The position numbers and the translations under genes were made by a program. The notes under the pieces are model-generated. The model searched no databases. It had not been told where the DNA came from and worked only from the letters and a program-made list of their open reading frames with translations. 64,000 nucleotides of DNA from Halochromatium salexigens (GTDB lineage Bacteria; Pseudomonadota; Gammaproteobacteria; Chromatiales; Chromatiaceae): NCBI RefSeq assembly GCF_016653295.1, contig NZ_NHSF01000069.1, forward strand, positions 1-64,000. Direction: 5' to 3'. Positions 1 through 7,152 of this stretch are shown here, piece by piece (the stretch's first letter is position 1; each line of letters starts with the position of its first letter).

Positions 1-1
1 G

Positions 2-109
2 GGCGTCAAACTCACCAAGAAGGCCATGCGAGAGGTCGAAGCGCGGCTACTGCGCAACCCCGATCTGCCGAAGTGGGATATCTTGATCAAGCCTGCCTGC
101 TCGGTATAA
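2..109 (+). CDS. 3' end of a transposase (partial, enters from left edge)
   Basis: An open frame enters from the left edge and stops at TAA 107-109, giving 35 residues that begin GVKLTKKAMREVEARL and end in WDILIKPACSV. The pattern of a basic helix followed by a short strand ending in I-x-P resembles the C-terminus of ISAzo13-type (Rhodopirellula-type DDE) transposases, judged from memory of the family. The stop lies only about 20 bases before a truncated DUF1566 gene end, as expected if an insertion sequence cut that gene. No inverted repeat could be confirmed because the other end is outside the window. The family name is tentative; it could be another IS or an unrelated small domain. Confidence 0.45.
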   Translation, partial: GVKLTKKAMREVEARLLRNPDLPKWDILIKPACSV

Positions 110-128
110 CTGTTTCTGGAAATCACCT

Positions 129-173
129 AAGGACATCGACAAGCACGTTCGCCTCGTGCGCGCGGGACAGTGA
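129..173 (+). pseudogene. C-terminal remnant of a DUF1566 (Lcl_C) variable protein
   Basis: The frame from AAG 129 to TGA 171 reads KDIDKHVRLVRAGQ. This is the closing strand of a DUF1566/Lcl_C C-type-lectin-like domain. It aligns without gaps to the end of the domain in the intact gene downstream (KSIALYVHLVRAAQ, bases 1163-1204), with 31 of 42 bases identical by my count. Codons GAC, ATC, GAC, AAG and CAC sit where a DGR variable repeat would carry mutated AAC codons. Everything upstream is missing and is replaced by the transposase end. The Avd-like pseudogene starts 46 bases downstream, which is the usual target-then-avd order of a DGR. Confidence 0.6.
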
Positions 174-219
174 TTTTGCCTTTTGTCATCCGCTTAGTGT
201 CCAGCAGTGATGCGGGTGA

Positions 220-545
220 TTGGTGAGACAGCCGCATTATTTCCCGTTCTGGCGTGATGCCAACCGGCTGCTGCTCGCCATCGATCAAGCGGTGCGCGAC
301 CTTCCGCGCTATCACAAATACACCCTGGGTACGGATCTGCGTCGCCAAGCCATGACGATCTGCCAGTTGGTCCGTCGTACCGCACCACGCGGTGACGATC
401 AGTCTGCTCGTGTGATGCGGTTAGTCGAAGCAGATCGATGATCTCAAGCTCCAGATCCAGGTTGGCAAAGAGTCGCAAGCTCTTCCAGAGCTTGGCTGTG
501 GTATGCGCCATGCTGGGCTGCCGTACCTGTTTGCCGCCGAGGAGG
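220..545 (+). pseudogene. avd: Frameshifted Avd-like four-helix-bundle protein (DGR accessory)
   Basis: Frame 220-441 (TTG or GTG start) reads HYFPFWRDANRLLLAI, then LPRYHKYTLGTDLRRQAM, then ICQLVRR. It carries the (H/D)YKYTLG-x2-LRR signature of Avd proteins, the pentameric accessory factors that bind the reverse transcriptase and template RNA in diversity-generating retroelements. The frame hits a stop at 439. Shifting by one base near 433 restores IDDLKLQIQVGKE, the expected next helix (VDDLKLxIQLxKE). A second shift near 470 gives RKLFQSLAVVCAMLG, like the last helix. Two frameshifts in one small gene indicate decay. No reverse transcriptase is seen nearby. An alternative reading is one of the standalone four-helix-bundle (23S-IVP-like) relatives. 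Confidence 0.62.
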
Positions 546-688
546 GCTATCTGCCCGGCGGTATAAAGCGCCGCGTTTTGCGCGACCTGTCCCTTGGCCC
601 TGACGATGGCCCATTGCTCCAAACGCGGGCTTGACTGACCGGCGCCCGATTGGATTCGCGACCCGAAAGCGAGGAACCAGGAACCCTG

Positions 689-1507
689 ATGGCTAGACCC
701 ATGATGCGCACCTTGACCGCCCTTGGCATGAGCCTCTGCATGATCGCGGCACAAGCCGAGCAGACCTGCAACGATGCGGTGGTTGCGACCGCTCCTGACA
801 GCCGATTTCAAGACAACGGTAATGGCACGGTCACCGATCTGGCTACCGGGCTCATCTGGAAGCAATGCGCCGAAGGTCTGAGCGGGGCGGGCTGTGCCAC
901 TGGAAGCGCCCAGACCTTCAGCTGGCAAGTGGCGCTGCAGCATGCCGAGGCTGCGGTCTTTGCTGGTAGTGATCTGTGGCGCTTGCCGAACAAGAATGAG
1001 CTGGCTTCACTGGTCGAGCTACGCTGTTACAACCCGGCAATCAATGAGCGCTATTTTCCGAATACGCCGTCAAACTGGTTCTGGTCTTCGTCGCCGTATG
1101 CCAGCTATTCGGGCTTCGCGTGGAGCGTCCAGATCAGCATTGGCAACGTCAGCAGCCACGGTAAGAGCATCGCCCTATACGTTCACCTCGTGCGTGCGGC
1201 ACAATCGTTGCAACTCGTCCCCGCCTTATTTCGAGGAGAATGGAACGCTGATATCGCGGAATGTGGTACTGGTCTGGGCGATTCGTCTTTGCGCATTAGC
1301 GCCGATTCGATACAATTCCACGAAAGTGATGGTCCCCTGACCAATATTGAGCGACTGGGGGATTCTGAGTTCAAAGCGACAGCTCTCCTATCGGGAGAGG
1401 GAGAAGTTTGGTCAGAGCCGATACACTTCGCCCTTTCGTCAGATAGCAATACGCTAACGGACTTGAGATCCGAAGTCGGTGGATTCTCTCGGCGCCGTTG
1501 CCCATAA
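689..1507 (+). CDS. Secreted DUF1566 (Lcl_C) protein with an extra C-terminal domain
   Basis: The product is 272 aa. I chose ATG 689 because AGGAA lies 8 bases upstream and a signal peptide follows (cut near AQA/EQT, residues 20-25). Residues about 35-170 form a DUF1566/Lcl_C domain: NGNGTVTDLATGLIWKQC, then LWRLPNKNELASLV, then WFWSSSP, ending YVHLVR. This C-type-lectin-like fold is a known target of diversity-generating retroelements, with surface loops acting as ligand-binding sites. Residues about 176-272 (FRGEWNADIAECG to GFSRRRCP) form a second domain seen as small secreted proteins in Proteobacteria; its function is unknown. DUF1566 proteins usually end at the VRLVR strand, so this looks like a fusion. 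The protein is predicted to be exported. Confidence 0.78.
   Translation: MARPMMRTLTALGMSLCMIAAQAEQTCNDAVVATAPDSRFQDNGNGTVTDLATGLIWKQCAEGLSGAGCATGSAQTFSWQVALQHAEAAVFAGSDLWRLPNKNELASLVELRCYNPAINERYFPNTPSNWFWSSSPYASYSGFAWSVQISIGNVSSHGKSIALYVHLVRAAQSLQLVPALFRGEWNADIAECGTGLGDSSLRISADSIQFHESDGPLTNIERLGDSEFKATALLSGEGEVWSEPIHFALSSDSNTLTDLRSEVGGFSRRRCP
1097..1183 (+). other. Candidate DGR variable region (VR) within the DUF1566 gene
   Basis: Codons 137-165 of the DUF1566 protein are TAT GCC AGC TAT TCG GGC TTC and so on through CAC GGT AAG AGC ATC GCC CTA TAC GTT. Most codons at positions expected to be solvent exposed end in C or T. The invariant framework (WSSSP, AW.V, GNV, K, VxLVR) is kept. Adenine-directed mutagenesis of an AAC/AAT-rich template produces this pattern. 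No template repeat is present in the window, so the mutagenic origin is inferred and not shown. Confidence 0.45.
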
Positions 1508-1551
1508 TCGGCGGTAGTTTGTTGCGCCAAACAGTTCCTCAACGCATCAGA

Positions 1552-2196
1552 TCAGCGCGCTCGCGGTTCACCAACGAAGGGATTGGTGCGGCGCTCCTCG
1601 CCCAGGGTGCCCATCGGGCCGTGGCCGGGGATGAAGCGCACCGCATCGCCAAGCGGGAACAACTGCTCGCGGATCGAGCGCAGGAGCTGGCCATGATCGC
1701 CGCGCGGGAAGTCGGTGCGGCCGATCGCGCCCCGGAAGAGCACATCGCCGACCTGGGCCAGACCGGCCGCGCGGTCGACGAACACCAGATGGCCGGGCGT
1801 GTGACCCGGACAGTGCAGCACCTCGAGTCGGCGCTCGCCGAGCGGCACCTGGTCGCCGTGCGCGAGCCATTGGTCGGGACTGAACGCGGCCTGCCGTGGG
1901 AAGCCGAACATCTGCGCCTGCCGCGGCAGGGCCTCGAGCCAGAAGGCATCGGCGCGCTGTGGACCGATGATCGGCACCCCGAGCGCGGCGGCGAGCGCCG
2001 GCGCGGCGCCGACATGATCGAGATGCCCATGCGTGAGCAGGATCATGCGCGGCGTCGCGCCGCTGCGCTCCAGCACCGCGCTGATGCGCTCCGGCTCGCC
2101 ACCGGGGTCGACGATCGCGGCCTCCAGGGTGGTGGGGCAGATGAGCAGGGTGCAGTTCTGCTCGAACGGGGTGACGGGGATGATCTCGAAGCGCAT
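1552..2196 (-). CDS. MBL-fold metallo-hydrolase, glyoxalase II-like (YcbL type)
   Basis: The product is 214 aa. The ATG at 2196 begins MRFEIIPVTPFEQNC, the usual N-terminus of small glyoxalase II-like hydrolases; a longer upstream frame exists but runs into the RDD gene. The zinc-binding motif THGHLDH gives H56, H58, D60 and H61. The later ligands are seen as CPGHTPGH and GDVLF, with the terminal IPGHGP motif. Family members hydrolyse thioesters such as S-lactoylglutathione or related cytoplasmic metabolites; the substrate here is not known. The ATG overlaps the stop of the RDD gene (TGATG), so the two genes are translationally coupled. Confidence 0.88.
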   Translation of the reverse strand: MRFEIIPVTPFEQNCTLLICPTTLEAAIVDPGGEPERISAVLERSGATPRMILLTHGHLDHVGAAPALAAALGVPIIGPQRADAFWLEALPRQAQMFGFPRQAAFSPDQWLAHGDQVPLGERRLEVLHCPGHTPGHLVFVDRAAGLAQVGDVLFRGAIGRTDFPRGDHGQLLRSIREQLFPLGDAVRFIPGHGPMGTLGEERRTNPFVGEPRAR

Positions 2197-2675
2197 CAGT
2201 CGGCCTCTTTGGTTGAGCGGCGCCGGTCGGCGTCCTTGCGCAGCAGCAGGGTGCGGGTGCCGGCCAGACGGTCGTACCAGGTCTGCTGCTCGCGGTCGAA
2301 CAGCATCCACCAGAGGCCGAGCCCGGCCGGCGCCAGGGTCAGCAGGGCGAAACCGAGGCGGCGCATGGCATCGCGTGTGCCAAGCGGCGCGCCGTCCTCG
2401 CGCAGGATGAGCAGTCGCCAGACCCGCATCGACAGCGTTTGGCGGCCCTGGGTCCAGAAGTAGAGGTAGTAGCCGAGGATCACCAGCAGCAGATAGAGCT
2501 GGAACAACAGCCGCGCGCTGCCCTCGGCGAGATCGGCGCCGGTCAGGCTCTGCACTGGGATGCTGTAAACGAAGGCGGCCACGATCAGCACGGAACCGAG
2601 CAGCAGGAGATCATAGAGGATCGCCGCCAGGCGGCGCGGCAAGCCGGGGCTGCGAGACTGGGACAGGTCGGTCAT
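2196..2675 (-). CDS. RDD family inner-membrane protein
   Basis: The product is 159 aa from ATG 2675 (MTDLSQSRSPGLPRRLAAILYD). The R-R-x4-YD start is the first half of the RDD signature. It is followed by a hydrophobic segment (LLLLGSVLIVAAFVYSI), a second (LLFQLYLLLVILGYYLYF), the WTQGRQTLSMRVWRL motif, a third hydrophobic segment and a closing DRLAGTRTLLL motif. RDD proteins are small polytopic inner-membrane proteins, some acting as cation antiporters or envelope-stress factors; the role here is unknown. It is the first gene of a two-gene minus-strand operon and is divergent from the sensor kinase, leaving a short shared promoter region. Confidence 0.85.
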   Translation of the reverse strand: MTDLSQSRSPGLPRRLAAILYDLLLLGSVLIVAAFVYSIPVQSLTGADLAEGSARLLFQLYLLLVILGYYLYFWTQGRQTLSMRVWRLLILREDGAPLGTRDAMRRLGFALLTLAPAGLGLWWMLFDREQQTWYDRLAGTRTLLLRKDADRRRSTKEAD

Positions 2676-2787
2676 GGGGTGGCTCGAGGGTTGATCAGGT
2701 CGGTCGTTGCTCACTAAGCTCCCCACCTTACCCAGATGCAGCCAGCGCTGGCTAGCGCCGGCTGCCGTTCCACCATCGGGTTGCTCA

Positions 2788-5448
2788 GTGACACTGCCCC
2801 GTTTCAGCATCAAAGTAACGCTGTTTCATCTGCTGCGCCGGCTGCCCATGCCGGTGATCGGGATCCTGATCGGCCTGATTGCGGGGCTCGCGGTCTGGAT
2901 CGTGCTCGATCAGGTGCAGAGCAAGGCCATCGAGCGCATCTTTGGGCGCGAACTCTCGATGCGGCTCGATCTGCGCGCGCGCGAGAGCCTGATCCGCTTC
3001 GATCAGTACATGACCAATTATGCGGCGACGACGCGCCTGCTGGCCAACCATCGGCGCCTGGCGCAATACCTGGAGCCGCTGTTCTGGTTCCCCGGTGAGA
3101 TCGTCGATCCGGTGGTCTATGCCGGATTCCGGCCCTTCTGGCTGCCGGATGTGTTCGGCCGCAATGCGTTGCTGGCCCCGAGCCATGTGCTCTTGGTGGA
3201 CTCGCGCGGGCTGGTGCGCGAAGTCTATCAGGCCGGTGACGCGCGGTTGCCGGAGGAGCTGACCGGCAATCTCAACCAATGGCTCGGGGGGCTCGACGAG
3301 GTGCGCAGTGTGCTGGCGCGCTTCGACGATCAACCCTATCTGGTGGTCAGCGATCGGGTCGAGGATGCCAGCGGCTATACCATGGGCAGCCTGGTGGTGC
3401 TGGTGGCGGTGGATGCGGCGTTCCTCGCCGCCTCCGAGGGCAGTTTCTCGGCGGATCGCTCGGCGGTGGCACTGATCGATGCCGACGAGCAGCGCATCCT
3501 CGCCAGTAACGAACCCCAGCAGTTGATCCCCGGCACCTTGCTCAGCGAGTGGAGCGATGAGTACCTGGTCACCTCGCAGTCGTTGCCGGCCTACGAGGGC
3601 TCGAACTGGAACATGCTGTTCGCGACCTTCATCCCCCAGCGCATCGTCACCAAGATGTCGGACAAGGTGATCGATTTCGAGCGCAACCAGCGCTTGATCG
3701 CCGCGCTGGTCTTCATCGCCGTGTTCTCGCTGGTGATCTATCTGGTCTCGGCGCGGCTGAACAAGGTGCTCAAGCGCATGACCCGCTTCTCGCAGCGGGC
3801 GCTCGGCATCGAGCAGCCGGGCTTCAGGGGCGGCGGCAACCAGCTCGTGCTGCTCGAGGAATGGATGCAGCATTTCACCTCGCTGGTGCTGCGCGCGCGC
3901 GAGGAGATGCGGCGCAAGCACGAGCACGAGATGCGCGAGACCGAGGCGCTCAAGGCCGCGATCATGGAGGCCTCGCTGGATGCGATCGTGACCCTCAACC
4001 GCGCCGGCGCGGTGATCGACTACAATCCCACCGCCGAACGCATGCTGGGCTTCGATCGCCAGGCCATCATCGGCCTCGACTTCGTGGGCACCTTCGTCGC
4101 CCCCAACGACCGCGCCCATTTCATCGGCCTGCTGCGCGAGTCGAGCCGACGCGGTCCCCTCGGCGAGCGTCCCCATGCCCGCACCGAGCTGCGCGCGGTG
4201 CGCGACGACGCGCAGTTGTTCCCGATCGAGGTCTCGATCGTGCCGATCGCGCTCGAGGAGGAGCCGGTGTATACGCTCTATATCCACGACATCACCAAGC
4301 GCAAGGAGGCCGAGCGCGAGATCAAGGGCTTGGCCCGCTTCGCCAGCGAGAGTCCGAGCCCGATCTTGCGCGTCAACGGTGCCGCCCGCATCGTCTATGC
4401 CAACGCCGCCAGCCAACCGTTGATCCGGGCCTGGGAGACCGAGCCTGGCGGGCCACTGCCGACGCGCTGGTGTGAGCAGGTGCGCGCGGTGCTCGAAGAC
4501 GGCGAGACCCTGGAGCATGAGGACGATCTGGGCAGTACCATCTACGCGCTGCTGTTCGTGCCAATCCAGGAACTCGGTTATGTCAACATCTATGCGCGTG
4601 ATATCACCGCCGTGCGCCGCGCCGAACAGGAGTCGCGTCAGCATCAAGCCGAGTTGGTCCACGTCTGCCGCTTGAGTACCATGGGCGAGGTGGCGACCGG
4701 GATGGCGCATGAACTCAACCAGCCGCTGGCGGCGATCGTCAATTACGCCAATGGCGCGAGCCGCCGGCTGAAGAGCGGCCAGGGCGACAGCGCGGCACTG
4801 GTGGACGCGATGGCGCACATCTCGGGGCAGGCGCAGCGCGCCGGCGAGATCATCAAGCGCCTGCGGGCGCTGGTCGGCAAGCAGCAGCCGATCCGCTCGG
4901 CGGTCGATCTTAACCTCTTGGTGCGCGAGGTCTGCAGCTTCGTCGAGTTCGAGACCGCCAAGCTCGAGCTGCAGATCGAGCAGCAGCTCGCCGAGGAGGC
5001 GATCCCGGTGGATGTCGATCTGGTGCAGATCGAACAGGTGCTGCTAAACCTGGTGCGCAATGCCTTGGATGCGCTCGAGGAGCGCTCCCCAGGCGAGCGC
5101 GTGCTGCTGATCAGCACCCGGCGCGTGGAGGATCGCGCCTTGGTGCGGGTGCGCGACAATGGTCCCGGCATTCCGCCGGAGCGCATGAGCTTGCTGTTCG
5201 ATCCCTTCTTCACCACCAAAGAGACCGGAATGGGTATGGGGCTACCAATCAGTCTGACCATCCTCGAGGATCACGACGGCACCATTCGCGCCGAATCCGA
5301 GCCCGGGCTGGGCACGGTGTTCCAGGTCGAGTTGCCGGTGGCGACCGAGGCACTCGACGAGCGCGCACGCGCCGGCACGCCGGGCCTGACCGATGCGCGC
5401 CCGCTGATGCTGATCGAACAACCACGCGCCGGGGGCACGCACGGATGA
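2788..5448 (+). CDS. Membrane PAS-domain sensor histidine kinase (FixL-like catalytic core)
   Basis: The product is about 886 aa from GTG 2788; an ATG at 2848 is the main alternative start. A transmembrane helix at residues 21-43 and another near 302-325 flank a periplasmic sensing domain of about 255 residues. Two PAS-like domains follow (about 390-510 and 518-610). The DHp segment STMGEVATGMAHELNQPLA has phospho-acceptor His near 641, in the FixL/DctB style. The ATPase domain has the N box (NLVRNALDA, Asn near 758), DNGPG near 790 and GMGMGLPIS. Its stop overlaps the start of the response regulator by ATGA, so they form one two-component operon. The signal is not predictable from sequence. 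Confidence 0.88.
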   Translation: MTLPRFSIKVTLFHLLRRLPMPVIGILIGLIAGLAVWIVLDQVQSKAIERIFGRELSMRLDLRARESLIRFDQYMTNYAATTRLLANHRRLAQYLEPLFWFPGEIVDPVVYAGFRPFWLPDVFGRNALLAPSHVLLVDSRGLVREVYQAGDARLPEELTGNLNQWLGGLDEVRSVLARFDDQPYLVVSDRVEDASGYTMGSLVVLVAVDAAFLAASEGSFSADRSAVALIDADEQRILASNEPQQLIPGTLLSEWSDEYLVTSQSLPAYEGSNWNMLFATFIPQRIVTKMSDKVIDFERNQRLIAALVFIAVFSLVIYLVSARLNKVLKRMTRFSQRALGIEQPGFRGGGNQLVLLEEWMQHFTSLVLRAREEMRRKHEHEMRETEALKAAIMEASLDAIVTLNRAGAVIDYNPTAERMLGFDRQAIIGLDFVGTFVAPNDRAHFIGLLRESSRRGPLGERPHARTELRAVRDDAQLFPIEVSIVPIALEEEPVYTLYIHDITKRKEAEREIKGLARFASESPSPILRVNGAARIVYANAASQPLIRAWETEPGGPLPTRWCEQVRAVLEDGETLEHEDDLGSTIYALLFVPIQELGYVNIYARDITAVRRAEQESRQHQAELVHVCRLSTMGEVATGMAHELNQPLAAIVNYANGASRRLKSGQGDSAALVDAMAHISGQAQRAGEIIKRLRALVGKQQPIRSAVDLNLLVREVCSFVEFETAKLELQIEQQLAEEAIPVDVDLVQIEQVLLNLVRNALDALEERSPGERVLLISTRRVEDRALVRVRDNGPGIPPERMSLLFDPFFTTKETGMGMGLPISLTILEDHDGTIRAESEPGLGTVFQVELPVATEALDERARAGTPGLTDARPLMLIEQPRAGGTHG

Positions 5449-6059
5449 ACCAGGAACTGACCGTGTTCGTCGTCGATGACGACCAGGCCATGCGCGGCTC
5501 GCTGCACTGGTTGATCGAGTCGGTCGGCATGCGGGTCGAGACCTTCGACTCGGCGCATACCTTTCTCGATGCCTACGATACCGGGCGCGCCGGCTGTCTG
5601 CTGCTCGATGTGCGCATGCCGGGGATGAGCGGGCTCGAGCTGCAGGAGTACTTGGGCCGGCGCGCGATCCGTATCCCGGTGATCATCATCACCGGTCACG
5701 GCGATGTGGCGATGGCGGTGAAGGCGATGAAAGCCGGCGCGGTCGATTTCATCGAGAAGCCGTTCGACGATGAACAACTGCTCAACAGCCTGCGCAAGGC
5801 CCTCGAATACGACGAGCAGCAGCGCGCGCTGCAGACACGCAAGGCCGAGATCGCCGCCCGCCTCGCCGAGCTGACGCCGCGCGAGCACGAGGTGATGGCG
5901 ATGGTGACGGACGGAAAATCGAACAAGGAGATCGCCGCCGCGCTCAGTGTCAGCGCGAAGACCGTCGAGGTCCACCGCGCGCGGGTGATGGACAAGACGC
6001 GGGCTGACTCTCTCGCCGAGCTGGTGCGCATGGCCATGATCGCCAGCACACCACCCTGA
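5445..6059 (+). CDS. FixJ-family response regulator (REC plus LuxR-type HTH)
   Basis: The product is 204 aa. The N-terminal receiver domain has the acidic pocket VVDDD, the phospho-acceptor Asp near 55 in LLLDVRMPGMSG, and the conserved Thr and Lys in ITGHGD and EKPFDD. The C-terminal helix-turn-helix begins LTPREHEVMAMVTDGKSNKEIA and ends KTVEVHRARVMDK, typical of FixJ, TodT and TtrR regulators. The ATG overlaps the kinase stop, which makes the kinase its obvious partner. The target promoter is unknown. The genes on either side that are not part of the pair are a minus-strand phospholipase-like gene and the RDD/MBL operon. Confidence 0.92.
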   Translation: MNQELTVFVVDDDQAMRGSLHWLIESVGMRVETFDSAHTFLDAYDTGRAGCLLLDVRMPGMSGLELQEYLGRRAIRIPVIIITGHGDVAMAVKAMKAGAVDFIEKPFDDEQLLNSLRKALEYDEQQRALQTRKAEIAARLAELTPREHEVMAMVTDGKSNKEIAAALSVSAKTVEVHRARVMDKTRADSLAELVRMAMIASTPP

Positions 6060-6066
6060 GTCGGTG

Positions 6067-6486
6067 CTACCAGCAGGGCGCGGCCAGACTCGACATCACC
6101 CCCAGGGCATCGCCAGGCGTTGGCAGCGGCATCCCGCCCCAGGGGCCGCCGGCCTTGAGGCGGATGACGTACTCGGCCCATTGCAGCGGTCGCGGCAGAT
6201 AGCCGACCTGCGCGGCGATGCCATGCAGCTGCGAGACGAAGGCGATGTCGCAGCCGGTGTCCGGCCCCGGCTGTGCGGTGCAGAGGTCGTGGCGCATGCA
6301 GGCGGCATCGAAGGCATCGACCGGGGGTGGCCAGCCGTGGCTCGGATGGTTGATGCCGCACCAGTTGCCGTAGAGAGGCATGCATTTGAACGCGGCGGCG
6401 TTGCCGGCGGCGAGCAGCAGCAGGGCGCCGGCCAGCAGGGCCGAGCGTGAGACGGACAGCGGGAAAGACTGTGGATGCCGGGACAT
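6067..6486 (-). CDS. Secreted phospholipase A2-like protein
   Basis: The product is 139 aa with an N-terminal signal peptide (SRSALLAGALLLLAAGNAAA, cut near residue 32). The mature part shows a PLA2-type calcium loop, YGNWCG at 39-44, and the active-site helix DAACMRHDLC with Cys63, His66, Asp67 and Cys69. This matches the C-x2-H-D-x-C signature of phospholipase A2. Extra cysteines suit a disulfide-bonded periplasmic or extracellular protein. A calcium-dependent lipase activity is inferred from the motif only. The gene is convergent with the response regulator, with only 7 bases between stops, and lies downstream of the DUF2939 gene on the same strand. Confidence 0.68.
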   Translation of the reverse strand: MSRHPQSFPLSVSRSALLAGALLLLAAGNAAAFKCMPLYGNWCGINHPSHGWPPPVDAFDAACMRHDLCTAQPGPDTGCDIAFVSQLHGIAAQVGYLPRPLQWAEYVIRLKAGGPWGGMPLPTPGDALGVMSSLAAPCW

Positions 6487-6543
6487 GATGTGCTCTCCAG
6501 AAGCAAGCAGGGACGCCAGATGTGAACGAAGCCGTGAGGCGCG

Positions 6544-7059
6544 TCAGCCGGTGATATCCGTGATGCGCCATTCGCCCTCCTCGAAGCGCAGGATGACGAA
6601 GGTCGGGTGCTCCCCGATCTCGCCAAAACGGACCACGAAGCGGTCCCAGGACTCGAAGAAGGCGAAATCGACCGCGCCGATGAAGCGCCCGTCCTTGGCG
6701 TCAAGGTTTTCGGCATCGGCGCGCCGACTGGCCTCGAGCAGGCTGGCGCGGACCCAGTCGAGCGTGATCGCCTGTTCCAGGGCCGCGTTGCCGAGCCGCT
6801 TCAGGTTATCGGCCAGCCAGCCGATCACCTGATCGGCCTCGGTCTGGTCCTGACTCGCGGTTGGCGGCAGGAAGCCCTTGACGCTGCGATTGATACGGGT
6901 CTTGTAATGGGTTTGGATGGCGGCCAGATCGACGTGCGGCGCCAAGGCCTCGGCACTTGGCTCCTGCAGCGCGCTGTGGATGCGAAACAGGCTGTAGTAG
7001 GGCCAGAGGCCGTAGGTGACGACGGCGAGCAGGAGCAAGAGGCCAAGAATGCGGGCCAT
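6544..7059 (-). CDS. DUF2939 family protein
   Basis: The product is 171 aa. It starts with a single N-terminal hydrophobic helix (ILGLLLLLAVVTYGLWPYYSLF) and continues with R-I-x-S-A-L-x9-L-x2-HVDL-x2-I, a pattern typical of DUF2939. The remaining soluble portion ends in a short beta-rich segment, TFVILRFEEGEWRITDI. The protein is probably anchored in the inner membrane with its body in the periplasm. No function is known for the family. The gene is divergent from cca, with about 93 bases between the starts. Confidence 0.75.
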   Translation of the reverse strand: MARILGLLLLLAVVTYGLWPYYSLFRIHSALQEPSAEALAPHVDLAAIQTHYKTRINRSVKGFLPPTASQDQTEADQVIGWLADNLKRLGNAALEQAITLDWVRASLLEASRRADAENLDAKDGRFIGAVDFAFFESWDRFVVRFGEIGEHPTFVILRFEEGEWRITDITG

Positions 7060-7152
7060 GGGAGTGATCGGATGTTGGTCAGCAAAGCCGCTATTTTACG
7101 AGGGTCGCCGCGATCGTGCTGAAACCTGCGCGGCTGGCATAATGCGAAAACT

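Noticed and set aside
129-173. Reading this segment as the DGR template repeat rather than a gene end
   Set aside because: It keeps an intact stop codon in frame, has diversified codons instead of a run of AAC/AAT, and sits before avd, where the target gene end is expected.
194-943. 249-aa minus-strand open frame over the Avd and DUF1566 genes
   Set aside because: It runs antisense to recognisable Avd and DUF1566 protein motifs and has no homology pattern of its own.
1498-2463. 321-aa plus-strand open frame
   Set aside because: Antisense to the MBL hydrolase and RDD genes, both of which have catalytic or family motifs in their own frames.
2785-4818. 677-aa minus-strand open frame
   Set aside because: Antisense shadow of the sensor kinase; no ribosome site and low-complexity composition.
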